Of a stretch of 64,000 bases of DNA, positions 43,825-53,014 are shown in pieces. The number at the start of each line of letters is the position of its first letter. The stretch's first letter is position 1. This DNA is from Alistipes shahii WAL 8301. GTDB lineage: Bacteria; Bacteroidota; Bacteroidia; Bacteroidales; Rikenellaceae. The notes under the pieces are model-generated. The model did not search any database. It was not told the DNA's origin and saw only the letters and a program-made list of their open reading frames with translations. Where the stretch lies: contig NZ_CP102253.1 in the NCBI RefSeq assembly GCF_025145845.1, positions 682,001-746,000 on the forward strand, in the 5' to 3' direction. A program made the position numbers and the translations under genes.

Positions 43825-46461
43825 ATGCAAATCGCAGACAAATACGCACCGCAGCAGATCGAATCCAAATGGTACGACTACTGGATCGAACAGCATATTT
43901 TCCACTCGGAACCCGACCAGCGGGAACCCTACACGATCGTCATCCCTCCCCCCAACGTGACGGGCATGCTCCACATGGGGCACATGCTCAACAACACGTT
44001 GCAGGACGTACTGGTGCGCCGCGCCCGCATGTCGGGAAAGAACGCCTGCTGGGTGCCGGGCATGGACCACGCGTCGATCGCCACCGAAGCCAAGGTGGTG
44101 GCGATGCTGCGCGAAAAGGGCATCGAAAAGTCGTCGCTCACGCGCGAGGAGTTCCTCCGCCACGCCTGGGAATGGAAGGAGAAATACGGCGGCGTGATTC
44201 TCAAACAGCTGCGCAAGCTGGGCGCCTCGTGCGACTGGGACCGCACGTGCTTCACGATGGACGAAGCCCGCACGGAGAGCGTTCTGCGCGTCTTCTGCGA
44301 CCTCTACGAGAAAGGCAAGATCTACCGCGGCGTAAGGATGGTCAACTGGGACCCCGCGGCGCAGACGGCCCTCTCGGACGAGGAGGTGGTCTTCAAGGAG
44401 TCGCACGGCAAGCTCTACTACCTGCGCTACAAGGTCGAGGGAACCGACCGGGCAATCATCGTCGCCACGACGCGCCCCGAGACCATCCTGGGCGATACGG
44501 CGCTGTGCGTCAACCCCAATGACGAGCGTTACAAGGCCCTGCCCGCCGACGCCCGCGTCGTCGTGCCGCTGGTGGGACGGTCGATCCCGGTGATCCGCGA
44601 CGAATACGTCGACATCGAGTTCGGAACGGGCGCCCTGAAGGTGACTCCGGCCCACGACGTGAACGACTACATGCTGGGCGAGAAATACGGGCTGGAGACC
44701 ATCGACATCTTCAACGACGACGGCACGATCAACGACAAGGTGGGCATGTACGTGGGTCAGGACCGCTTCGACGTACGCCGGCAGATCGAAAAGGACCTCG
44801 ACGCGGCGGGCCTTTTGGAAAAGACCGAAGATTACACCAACAACGTGGGCTATTCGGAGCGCACGGGCGTGGCCATCGAGCCGAAACTCTCGATGCAGTG
44901 GTTCCTCTCGATGCAGGAGCTGGCCGAACCGGCGACGAAGGCCGTGATGGAGGATGCGATCCGTTTCGTGCCCGAGAAATACAAGAACACCTACCGCCAC
45001 TGGATGGAGAACATCAAGGACTGGTGCATCTCGCGCCAGCTGTGGTGGGGCCAGCGCATTCCGGCGTACTATCTTCCCAAAGGTGGCTTCGTGGTGGCCC
45101 TGACGGCCGAAGAGGCGTTGGAAAAGGCCCGCGCGAAGAGCGGCGACGCCTCGTTGCAGCTGACGGACCTGCGGCAGGACGAGGACGTGCTGGACACGTG
45201 GTTCTCGTCGTGGCTGTGGCCCATCTCGGTATTCGACGGCATCCGCTTCCCGGACAACAGGGAGATCGGCTACTACTACCCCACCAACGATCTGGTGACC
45301 GGTCCCGACATCATCTTCTTCTGGGTGGCCCGCATGATCATGGCCGGCTACGAATACCGCGGCGAAAAGCCCTTCTCGAACGTCTACTTCACGGGCATCG
45401 TGCGCGACAAAATCGGCCGCAAGATGTCCAAGCAGTTGGGCAACTCGCCCGATCCGCTGGAGCTGATCGAAAAGTTCGGCGCCGACGGCGTGCGCATGGC
45501 CATGCTCATTTCGTCGTCGGCCGGCAACGACGTGATGTTCGACGAGGCGCTGTGCGAGCAGGGCCGCAACTTCGGCAACAAAATCTGGAACGCCTACCGC
45601 CTCCTGAACGGCTGGGCGGTGGACGCCGCGGCGGCGCAAAGCGAGAACAACCGTCTGGCCGTGGCATGGTTCGGGCAGGCGTTGGGCCGCTCGCTGCGCC
45701 AGATCGCCGAGGATTTCAAGTCATACCGCATCTCGGAGGCCTTCAAGGAGGCTTACCGCCTCTTCTGGGACGATTTCAGCGGCTTGTACCTCGAGATGGC
45801 GAAGCCCGCCTACGGACAGCCCATCGACGCCCCGACGATGGAGGCGACGAAGGGCTATTTCGACGCCCTGATGCGCGTGCTGCACCCCTTCATGCCGTTC
45901 GTCACGGAAGAGATCTGGCAGGACCTCGCGCCCCGCGCCGAAGGCGCTTCGATCTGCGTGGCGCAGATGCCCGAGCCTGCGGCCGAAGACGCCGCGATGC
46001 TGGCGCGCTTCGAACTGGCGAAGGAGATCATCACCTCGGTGCGCAACATCCGCAACCAGAAGAGCCTGCCGCAGAAAGAGGCGCTGACGCTCCGGGTCAT
46101 CGCCGATGAGAACTATCCCGCGGAGTTCGCCCCCGTCGTGATGAAGATGGCCAACCTCACGGCCATCGAGACCGTGGCGGAGAAGGACCCGGCGGCCGCG
46201 GCTTTCATCGTCAAGACAACGCAGTACTTCGTGCCGATGGCCGGAAAGATCGACGCCGAGGCCGAGCGCAAAAAGCTCGCGGACGATCTGGCCTACTACG
46301 AGGGATTCCTCGCCTCGGTGATGAAGAAGCTCTCGAACGAGCGGTTCGTCGCCTCGGCGCCCGAGAAGGTGGTGGCCAACGAGCGCGCCAAGCAGGCCGA
46401 CGCCGAAGCCAAGATCACGGCGATCCGCGAACAGCTGGCGGCGCTCGAATCCGGCAAATAA
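43825..46461 (+). CDS. valS: Valyl-tRNA synthetase
   Basis: 878 residues, class I synthetase. The HIGH motif is HMGH in NVTGMLHMGHMLNN (about 50-53), the KMSKS loop is KMSKQ in GRKMSKQLGN (about 534), the CP1 editing domain lies between (TTRPETILGDTA), and a C-terminal coiled-coil arm ends the protein (about 815-878). Fully typical. The start follows two promoter boxes. Confidence 0.97.
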   Translation: MQIADKYAPQQIESKWYDYWIEQHIFHSEPDQREPYTIVIPPPNVTGMLHMGHMLNNTLQDVLVRRARMSGKNACWVPGMDHASIATEAKVVAMLREKGIEKSSLTREEFLRHAWEWKEKYGGVILKQLRKLGASCDWDRTCFTMDEARTESVLRVFCDLYEKGKIYRGVRMVNWDPAAQTALSDEEVVFKESHGKLYYLRYKVEGTDRAIIVATTRPETILGDTALCVNPNDERYKALPADARVVVPLVGRSIPVIRDEYVDIEFGTGALKVTPAHDVNDYMLGEKYGLETIDIFNDDGTINDKVGMYVGQDRFDVRRQIEKDLDAAGLLEKTEDYTNNVGYSERTGVAIEPKLSMQWFLSMQELAEPATKAVMEDAIRFVPEKYKNTYRHWMENIKDWCISRQLWWGQRIPAYYLPKGGFVVALTAEEALEKARAKSGDASLQLTDLRQDEDVLDTWFSSWLWPISVFDGIRFPDNREIGYYYPTNDLVTGPDIIFFWVARMIMAGYEYRGEKPFSNVYFTGIVRDKIGRKMSKQLGNSPDPLELIEKFGADGVRMAMLISSSAGNDVMFDEALCEQGRNFGNKIWNAYRLLNGWAVDAAAAQSENNRLAVAWFGQALGRSLRQIAEDFKSYRISEAFKEAYRLFWDDFSGLYLEMAKPAYGQPIDAPTMEATKGYFDALMRVLHPFMPFVTEEIWQDLAPRAEGASICVAQMPEPAAEDAAMLARFELAKEIITSVRNIRNQKSLPQKEALTLRVIADENYPAEFAPVVMKMANLTAIETVAEKDPAAAAFIVKTTQYFVPMAGKIDAEAERKKLADDLAYYEGFLASVMKKLSNERFVASAPEKVVANERAKQADAEAKITAIREQLAALESGK

Positions 46462-46478
46462 GCATTAAAACAGCTATC

Positions 46479-47726
46479 ATGGCCCTACGATACAAACTTT
46501 TCCTGTCATGCTGCGCCCTGACCATGACGGCAGCCTGTGCCTATGCCCGGGGATTCAGACTGGAGGGAAGGATCGAGGGACTGCAAGCCGGAGACACCCT
46601 CCGTTTCGAGCGTATTCTCCTGCCTTCATGGAAGTACGGCCCGGGATTCGACGTCGTAGTCCGCAAACCGGGCGCATTCCGTCATCGGGGGAAGTCGGAA
46701 CACGACCAGTACTACCTGATGACCTACCGCCCGAAAGCCGGAAGAGCCGCAGCCGGGGATCGCGGAGGCAAACCCGTCATCGTCAGGCCCGGCGATAGGA
46801 TCGGCATGACCGGCTCGACGGATGCGATCTATTATTGCCGTCTCGGCGGAGGAATTTACGACGAGCCCATGCTGTCGAGCCTGCTGGCGGTCGATGATTC
46901 GCTCGGCCGGGTCCGGGGGCGTTATCTGGAAAATGCACGGGAAGCGTCGGAGCGGAACGATACGGCAGCCAGCCGGGAATGGGGCGGAAAATTCAACCGA
47001 TTTTACAACGGCAATCCCGGCGTAGAACGGAAGGATATGCTGCGAAAAGCCTACGAAGCGGCCAATCCGCACGGAAGCCTGTACCTGTTGATCGACAGGA
47101 TACCCAAGTTGTCGTACACCCCGGCCAAGGAGGCGCGCAGGTTTTACAAGACATTGTCCGAAGGGTTGAAAACGAGCTATTTCGGCCGGATGTACGCAGA
47201 CTGCATGGCAAGAATGGAACAACTCGCCGAAGGAAAACCGGCGCCGGATTTCACACTGGCAACGACCGAAGACCGTACTGTCGCCAAGGCTGATTTCAAA
47301 GGCCGATACCTGCTGCTCTACCATTGGGGATTGTGTCCCGGCTCGATCCATATCGACCGGCAGGTGAGCGATCTGTTCGAAAAGTACAAGGACAAAGGGT
47401 TGCAGGTGGTGGGACTGACCGAATCCATCGCCGATATCCGGAGCGTATACGAAAGTCTGCCCGCAGGCAAAAAAACGCCGTCGCCGGGTGTGGACGACAT
47501 GCGCCCCGTGCTGGCCGGCATGCTGGAACACGGATGGATCGAAGCGGAACTGGAAACCGGTCATCCGGAAAACCGGCAGATCATGGAAACGTATGCCATC
47601 GAAGGCTGGCCGTTCTTCGTTCTGATCGGTCCGGACGGCACCATACTGGCACGCAATTACACGAATGCCTTTTACCAGGCGAAAAAGATTCTGGACAAGG
47701 AACTGGGCGGAACGGCCGCCGAATGA
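46479..47726 (+). CDS. Thioredoxin-like (TlpA/AhpC-TSA) secreted protein with a changed active site
   Basis: 415 residues with a signal peptide (to about 24). Residues about 25-115 look like the DUF4369-type N-terminal domain of Bacteroidota TlpA proteins (LEGRIEGLQAGDTLRFERIL). The thioredoxin fold is at about 253-410 (GKPAPDFTLATTEDRTVAKADFKG). The redox motif is Cys286-Pro-Gly-Ser289 after HWGL, so the second Cys of CXXC is missing and ordinary disulfide exchange is unlikely; a peroxidase-like or purely binding role is possible. It starts 17 bases after valS. Confidence 0.82.
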   Translation: MALRYKLFLSCCALTMTAACAYARGFRLEGRIEGLQAGDTLRFERILLPSWKYGPGFDVVVRKPGAFRHRGKSEHDQYYLMTYRPKAGRAAAGDRGGKPVIVRPGDRIGMTGSTDAIYYCRLGGGIYDEPMLSSLLAVDDSLGRVRGRYLENAREASERNDTAASREWGGKFNRFYNGNPGVERKDMLRKAYEAANPHGSLYLLIDRIPKLSYTPAKEARRFYKTLSEGLKTSYFGRMYADCMARMEQLAEGKPAPDFTLATTEDRTVAKADFKGRYLLLYHWGLCPGSIHIDRQVSDLFEKYKDKGLQVVGLTESIADIRSVYESLPAGKKTPSPGVDDMRPVLAGMLEHGWIEAELETGHPENRQIMETYAIEGWPFFVLIGPDGTILARNYTNAFYQAKKILDKELGGTAAE

Positions 47727-47829
47727 ACCGCGAAACGGCCGGCGGCGGGACGGCAGGCGCAAGCCCCGGAAAACCGGACCGGAACATCCCGTCATAAACT
47801 CTATGTTTGATCTCTAATCTACGCATATT

Positions 47830-48294
47830 TTGTCTCCGATCACCATCTACACCGACGGCTCGGCCCTCGGAAACCCCGGGCCGGGCGGCTACGGCGCAGT
47901 GCTTCTCTCGGGACACCACCGCAAGGAGCTGTCGCAGGGATTCCGCCTCACGACCAACAACCGCATGGAGCTGATGGCCGTGTGCGTGGCGCTCGAAACG
48001 CTCAAGTTCGAGGGTTCGGACGTGGTCATCTACTCCGATTCGAAATACGTCGTCGACGCCGTCTCGAAAGGCTGGGTCTTCGGCTGGGTCCGCAAGGGAT
48101 TCGCGGGCAAGAAAAACCCCGATCTCTGGATGCGTTTCCTGCGCATGTACAACCGCCACAACGTCCGTTTCGTCTGGGTCAAGGGCCACGCCGAAACAGT
48201 CGAGAACAACCGCTGCGACTATTTGGCCGTGGCGGCGGCCAACGACAAGGCGCACTGGCTCGAAGACACGGGCTACGATCCCGCAGAGCGGTAA
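47830..48294 (+). CDS. rnhA: Ribonuclease HI
   Basis: 154 residues; cleaves RNA in RNA-DNA hybrids. Catalytic residues are all present: Asp9 (YTDGS), Glu47 (NRMELM), Asp70 (YSDSKYV) and Asp130 (NRCDYLA), with His120 in VKGHAE. The start is TTG at 47830; there is no in-frame ATG before the conserved ITIYTDGSALGN strand, and the nearest upstream ATG (47803) runs into a stop after four codons. The rare start may keep expression low. Confidence 0.95.
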   Translation: MSPITIYTDGSALGNPGPGGYGAVLLSGHHRKELSQGFRLTTNNRMELMAVCVALETLKFEGSDVVIYSDSKYVVDAVSKGWVFGWVRKGFAGKKNPDLWMRFLRMYNRHNVRFVWVKGHAETVENNRCDYLAVAAANDKAHWLEDTGYDPAER

Positions 48295-48430
48295 AACGGA
48301 AGGCCGCCGCACCGTTTTTTCGGCACAAAGTCCACCATAATCCATCGAATTATCGTACATTTTTCGCTTTTCGGGTTATTATTCCTATCTTTACGCCGCT
48401 AATTGCGTAACCAACAAACATACGCTCCGA

Positions 48431-50260
48431 ATGTTCAAAACATACATGCGGCTGTTGGGTTTTGCCCGGCCGATCAAGAAATACGCGATCCCCTACTTCT
48501 TCTACTCGCTTTTCTACGCGTTGTTCAACTCGCTGACGTTCATGCTGATCATCCCGATCCTGAACACCATGTTCGACGCGAACTACTCCTTCGAATACGT
48601 CGAAAAGCTGCCTCCCCTGGAACTCAATCAGGACTACCTCGCAACACTTTTCAACTTCGCCTATTCGCACATCTTCGAACAATACGACCGCCAGAACGTA
48701 CTGATGCTGCTGGCCGTGGTGGCCATCTGCATCAGCCTGATGAGCAACCTGTTCCGCTACCTCGGCGCATGGACCATGGAGAACATGCGCACACGGACCC
48801 TGCAACGCATGCGCAACGAAATGTTCTCGCGCGTGATGGACATGAACGTGGGCTATTTCTCGGACCAGCGCAAGGGCGACATCATTTCGAAAATCACCTC
48901 CGACGTGGGCGTGGTGCAGTTCTGCATCACCAACACCCTCCAGGTGTCGTTCCGCGAACCGTTTCTGATCATCGGCTACATCGTAATGATGGTGGCCATT
49001 TCGTGGGAGCTGGCCATCTTCTCGGTGCTGTTCCTCCCGGTGGTGGCCCTGCTGATCGGCAGCATCGTGAAGAAACTCCGCCACCCGGCCCGCACCAACC
49101 AGCAGCGCATGGGCGAGATGGTCTCGACGCTCGACGAGTCGCTCTCGGGCATCAAGGTCATCAAGAGCTATAACGCCACGGAATACATCAAGCAGAAATA
49201 CTACGCCATCAGCGCCGACCTGGCGCGCCTGACCCTCTCGATGGCCCGCCGGCAGCAGCTGGCCTCGCCGATGAGCGAGTTCCTCGGCATCACGGCCGTG
49301 GGCGTGATCCTCGTCTTCGGCGGTTCGCTCGTGGCCAAAGGCGTGCTCGACCCCGGCGGATTCATCGCCTTCATCGCCATCTTCTCGCAGATCACGCGCC
49401 CCGTGCGCACCTTCATCGACCAGTTCGCCAACATCAACCAGGGAATCGCCGCCGGAGAGCGCATCTTCTCGATCATCGACACGAAACCCGAAATACAGGA
49501 CAAACCCGGCGCCCGGGAACTCACGGGGCTGAAAGAGAAAATCGAATTCCGCGACGTGCACTTCACCTACGACGGGGAGCGCGAAGTGATCGACGGCATT
49601 TCGTTCGAGATACGCCGCGGGCAGACCGTGGCTCTGGTCGGTCCCTCGGGAGGCGGCAAGTCGACATTGAGCGAGCTGCTGCCCCGCTTCTACGACCCCT
49701 CGGCGGGCGAAATACTCATCGACGGCATTTCGCTGCGCGACTACACGCAGGAGAGCGTGCGCGCCCATATGAGCGTCGTGGCGCAGGACACCGTGCTTTT
49801 CAACGACACCATCGAAAACAACATCAGCATGGGCAAGCGCGGCGCCACGCACGAAGAGGTGGTCGAGGCGGCGAAGGTCGCCAACGCCGACTGCTTCATC
49901 CGCGAATGCACCGACGGTTACGGGACCAACATCGGCGACCGGGGCGTGAAACTCTCCGGCGGCCAGCGCCAGCGGCTCTCGATCGCCCGCGCAGTGCTCA
50001 AGAACCCCGACATCCTGATCCTCGACGAGGCCACCTCGGCACTCGACACCGAGAGCGAAAAACTCGTGCAGGACGCCCTCAACAACCTGCTCAAAGGCCG
50101 TACGTCGGTGGTCATCGCCCACCGCCTGTCGACCATCCACAACGCCGACCTGATCGTTGTCGTCGACCACGGCCGCATCGCCGAACAGGGCACGCACAAC
50201 GAGCTGATGGAACGCAACGGCATCTACGCCAAGCTGATCGAAATGCAATCCTTCGACTAA
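48431..50260 (+). CDS. ABC exporter, MsbA-like (membrane and ATPase in one chain)
   Basis: A 609-residue half-transporter: six membrane helices (about 20-350), then an ATPase domain with Walker A GPSGGGKST, signature LSGGQRQRLSIARAVL and Walker B ILILDEATSALD. The architecture matches lipid A flippase MsbA and similar lipid or drug exporters; no drug-resistance context is present, so lipid export is the better guess. A sugar O-acetyltransferase gene starts 2 bases after its stop. Confidence 0.88.
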   Translation: MFKTYMRLLGFARPIKKYAIPYFFYSLFYALFNSLTFMLIIPILNTMFDANYSFEYVEKLPPLELNQDYLATLFNFAYSHIFEQYDRQNVLMLLAVVAICISLMSNLFRYLGAWTMENMRTRTLQRMRNEMFSRVMDMNVGYFSDQRKGDIISKITSDVGVVQFCITNTLQVSFREPFLIIGYIVMMVAISWELAIFSVLFLPVVALLIGSIVKKLRHPARTNQQRMGEMVSTLDESLSGIKVIKSYNATEYIKQKYYAISADLARLTLSMARRQQLASPMSEFLGITAVGVILVFGGSLVAKGVLDPGGFIAFIAIFSQITRPVRTFIDQFANINQGIAAGERIFSIIDTKPEIQDKPGARELTGLKEKIEFRDVHFTYDGEREVIDGISFEIRRGQTVALVGPSGGGKSTLSELLPRFYDPSAGEILIDGISLRDYTQESVRAHMSVVAQDTVLFNDTIENNISMGKRGATHEEVVEAAKVANADCFIRECTDGYGTNIGDRGVKLSGGQRQRLSIARAVLKNPDILILDEATSALDTESEKLVQDALNNLLKGRTSVVIAHRLSTIHNADLIVVVDHGRIAEQGTHNELMERNGIYAKLIEMQSFD

Positions 50261-50261
50261 A

Positions 50262-50828
50262 ATGACCGAGCGGGAAAAGATGCTCGCCGGCGGGTGGTTC
50301 GACCCCCGGGATGCGGAACTCACCGCCATCCGGGACAACGCCACGCGCCTGATGCACCGCCTCAACGTCGAACTCTGCGGCCACGACGACGCCTACCGCG
50401 CCGCACTGCGCGAGCTGTGCCCCGGCTGCGAAGGATTCATCCGCGAACCGTTCCGCTGCGATTACGGACTCAACATCTCAATCGGCGAAGGGTCGTTCGT
50501 CAATTTCGACTGCGTGTTCCTCGACCTGGCGCCGATCCGCATCGGCCGCCACACGCTCATAGGGCCCAAAGTGCAGCTGCTCACCGCCCTGCATCCGTTC
50601 GACGCGGCACAGCGCCGCACTGGACTCGAAGCGGGCCGTCCGATCACCGTCGGCGACGACTGCTGGTTGGGCGGAGGGGTGATCGTCTGCCCGGGCGTCG
50701 CCATCGGCGACCGTTCGGTCATCGGCGCCGGAGCCGTCGTGACGCGCGACATCCCGGCCGACTCGGTGGCCGTGGGAAACCCGGCGCGCGTGATCCGCAC
50801 GCTGACGCGGCAGGACGAAACCGAATAG
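50262..50828 (+). CDS. Sugar O-acetyltransferase (maltose/galactoside acetyltransferase family)
   Basis: 188 residues: an N-terminal Mac helical region (EREKMLAGGWFDPRDAELTAIRDNATRLMHRLN) then a left-handed hexapeptide beta-helix (repeats such as IRIGRHTLIGP, ITVGDDCWLGGGVIVCPGVAIGDRSVIGAGAVV). The catalytic His is in TALHPFD. It transfers acetyl from acetyl-CoA to sugars. Because the start codon is one base behind the exporter stop, it may act on a glycan or lipid that the exporter moves, but a detoxifying role for free sugars is equally possible. Confidence 0.92.
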   Translation: MTEREKMLAGGWFDPRDAELTAIRDNATRLMHRLNVELCGHDDAYRAALRELCPGCEGFIREPFRCDYGLNISIGEGSFVNFDCVFLDLAPIRIGRHTLIGPKVQLLTALHPFDAAQRRTGLEAGRPITVGDDCWLGGGVIVCPGVAIGDRSVIGAGAVVTRDIPADSVAVGNPARVIRTLTRQDETE

Positions 50829-50881
50829 CGCCGCCGCGCAAAAAATCATCCGGACAAAATTCGTTTTCTCCCGAAATTTTC

Positions 50882-50889
50882 TATTTTTG
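50882..50889 (+). promoter_or_regulatory. -7 box (TATTTTTG) of histidine kinase gene
   Basis: Exact TAnnTTTG, 30 bases before the ATG at 50920. Confidence 0.6.
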
Positions 50890-50919
50890 CAGAAACATCG
50901 AAAAAAGGGTATTTCTGCC

Positions 50920-52791
50920 ATGCACTCCGAACAAGCCGCCCCCGACCTGCTGCAAAAATCACTCGACGCCTCCGGCGTCGGATGGTGGCAGCTCGACTTC
51001 GGACAGCGCGAAATGACCTGTTCGCGGCTGGCGGCGGACCTTTTCGGCGCAGATCGCACCCGCATTTCGTTCGAGGAGGTCTACCTGCTGCCCGGCGAGG
51101 AGCACCGGGCGCGCATTTACACCCGCTGCGCCGCCCTCAAGGTCTCCGACTCGCTCGACGAAACGTTCGTCACGGCCAACGGCGACAGATGCCTGCAAGT
51201 CAGAGCCGTGGCTGCCGCCAACGATCCGCTGACGGGCGTCCGCTCGGTTTTCGGAACCGTCCGCCGCGTTACGGAAGGCACTCCCGAAAATGCCGAACTG
51301 GCCTCCATCAATCAGAGTTACAAGGCGACGCAACGCAATTACAGCCACCTCGCACAACTGATCGAACACCTGCCGATCGGCTACCTGCGCGTCAACATCC
51401 TGCGCGACAAATCGGGCGAAGCGGTCGACTACCTGCTTTCGTACATCAACCAGCAGGCCGGCAGGATACTGGGCATCCACACGCAGGGCCATGCCGGAAA
51501 GACGGCCCGCGAGGTGGGAATAGATCCCCTGAAACACATTCCCACATTCGAGCACATCCCCTCCTGCTCCTTCTGGGAGCAGACCGGGAAAAGCCCGGAC
51601 GGCAAACGCACCTGCCGCTTCCTGATCTACAACACGCCGGGCGACGACGAACTGGTCATCCTGCTCGAAGACATCACCGACGCCACGCGCAGCCGCGAAC
51701 AGCTGGACGATTTCGAGCATCTCTTCAACCTGGTTTCGGACTTCGCGCACGTGGGCTGCGTCAGCTACAACCCCCTTACGGGAGAGGGTTACACCAAGGG
51801 TCCCTGGGCCAAAAATTACGGCGAAGCGGAAAACACGCCCGCCTCACAGATTCTCGGCCACTGGCGGCAGGTCCATCCCGACGACCGGCAACACCTTGAG
51901 GAGGAGTTCGAACGCCTCAAAACCGGAGAAATCCGGACTTTCGTCAACGAAGTGCGCATCGTGAGCGATCAGGAGCCGATGCGCTGGATCAAAATCCACC
52001 TGCTCTGCCGCGACTACCGTCCGGAGGAGGGCGTGATCGACCTGGCGTGCGTCAACTACGACATCAGCGAACTCAAACGCACCGAGGAGGAGGAGCTGCG
52101 CGAAGCGAAGAAGCGCGCCGAGGAGTCCAACAAACTCAAGTCGGCGTTCCTGGCCAACATGAGCCACGAAATCCGCACCCCGCTGAACGCCATCGTCGGA
52201 TTCTCGGAGCTGCTGGCAGACGAAAGCAGGCACGAAACCCGCCGGGAGTACACCGACATCATCCTGCGCAACAACACCCTGCTGCTGCAAATCATCTCCG
52301 ACGTGCTGGATCTGGCGCGCATCGAGTCGGGACGCACGGACATCGAGCGCACGCAGTTCGACGCCCGGGACTTATGCCGGGAGGTCGCCGACTCGCTCCG
52401 CCTCCAGCGCCGGCCGGGCGTGGAACTGCGCGTCGAGGAAGGGCTGCCGGAATTCCCCGTCACGGAGTACAGGAAGGGGCTTGCCCAGGTGCTGAACAAC
52501 TTTACGCGCAATGCACTGAAATTTACCGAAAAAGGATCGGTAACGATCGGATTCCGCCGGATTCCCGGCCACATCCGTTTCTACGTCCGCGACACGGGCA
52601 TCGGCATCGCGCCCGAAGACCGGGAACGCATCTTCGAACGTTTCGTCAAACTCGACACCTTCACCCAGGGGACCGGGCTCGGGCTGTCGATCTGCAAGTC
52701 GATCGCTGAACAGCTGGGCGGCTCGGTCGGCGTCGACTCCGTGGCGGGCGAAGGCTCCTGTTTCCGGATCGACATTCCCGCGGGGGAGTAA
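50920..52791 (+). CDS. Soluble PAS-domain sensor histidine kinase, orphan
   Basis: 623 residues without any membrane helix. Two to three PAS-like domains fill residues about 1-385 (the last one PAS_3-like: SYNPLTGEGYTKGPWAKNYGE and VHPDDRQHLEEEF). A short coiled coil leads to HisKA with phospho-acceptor His416 (ANMSHEIRTPLN) and a HATPase domain (NNFTRNALKFTEKG, DTGIGIAPEDRERIFERF, GTGLGLSI). There is no receiver domain and no response regulator nearby, so its partner is elsewhere. The ATG at 50920 is chosen since the earlier alternative start overlaps the promoter box. Confidence 0.92.
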   Translation: MHSEQAAPDLLQKSLDASGVGWWQLDFGQREMTCSRLAADLFGADRTRISFEEVYLLPGEEHRARIYTRCAALKVSDSLDETFVTANGDRCLQVRAVAAANDPLTGVRSVFGTVRRVTEGTPENAELASINQSYKATQRNYSHLAQLIEHLPIGYLRVNILRDKSGEAVDYLLSYINQQAGRILGIHTQGHAGKTAREVGIDPLKHIPTFEHIPSCSFWEQTGKSPDGKRTCRFLIYNTPGDDELVILLEDITDATRSREQLDDFEHLFNLVSDFAHVGCVSYNPLTGEGYTKGPWAKNYGEAENTPASQILGHWRQVHPDDRQHLEEEFERLKTGEIRTFVNEVRIVSDQEPMRWIKIHLLCRDYRPEEGVIDLACVNYDISELKRTEEEELREAKKRAEESNKLKSAFLANMSHEIRTPLNAIVGFSELLADESRHETRREYTDIILRNNTLLLQIISDVLDLARIESGRTDIERTQFDARDLCREVADSLRLQRRPGVELRVEEGLPEFPVTEYRKGLAQVLNNFTRNALKFTEKGSVTIGFRRIPGHIRFYVRDTGIGIAPEDRERIFERFVKLDTFTQGTGLGLSICKSIAEQLGGSVGVDSVAGEGSCFRIDIPAGE

Positions 52792-52968
52792 TCCCCAAAA
52801 CCCGCGTCCGTCCCGGGCGCAGAACCGGACGGGAAACGACCGGGACGGTCATCGCCCCGAAGCCGGACGCGGACAGCCCCGACGAAGGGAAGGCCCCCGC
52901 AGACCCCGCTTCCCGGAACGGAGATCCATAAATCGAACGCTTCAGACCCGTTTTTCAAATCTTTTTTA

Positions 52969-52976
52969 TATCTTTG
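52969..52976 (+). promoter_or_regulatory. -7 box (TATCTTTG) of ileS
   Basis: Exact TAnnTTTG, 38 bases before the ileS ATG. The 222-base interval before it (52792-53014) is GC-rich and otherwise empty. Confidence 0.65.
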
Positions 52977-53014
52977 CCAATTGTCAGAAAATTAGCGAAG
53001 AAATTTCTACCGAT

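Noticed and set aside
50887..50919. Upstream start for the histidine kinase
   Set aside because: This would be a TTG inside the -7 promoter box; the ATG at 50920 keeps a normal leader.
52792..53014. A small gene between the histidine kinase and ileS
   Set aside because: Open frames here are Arg/Pro-rich shadows; only the ileS promoter box is convincing.
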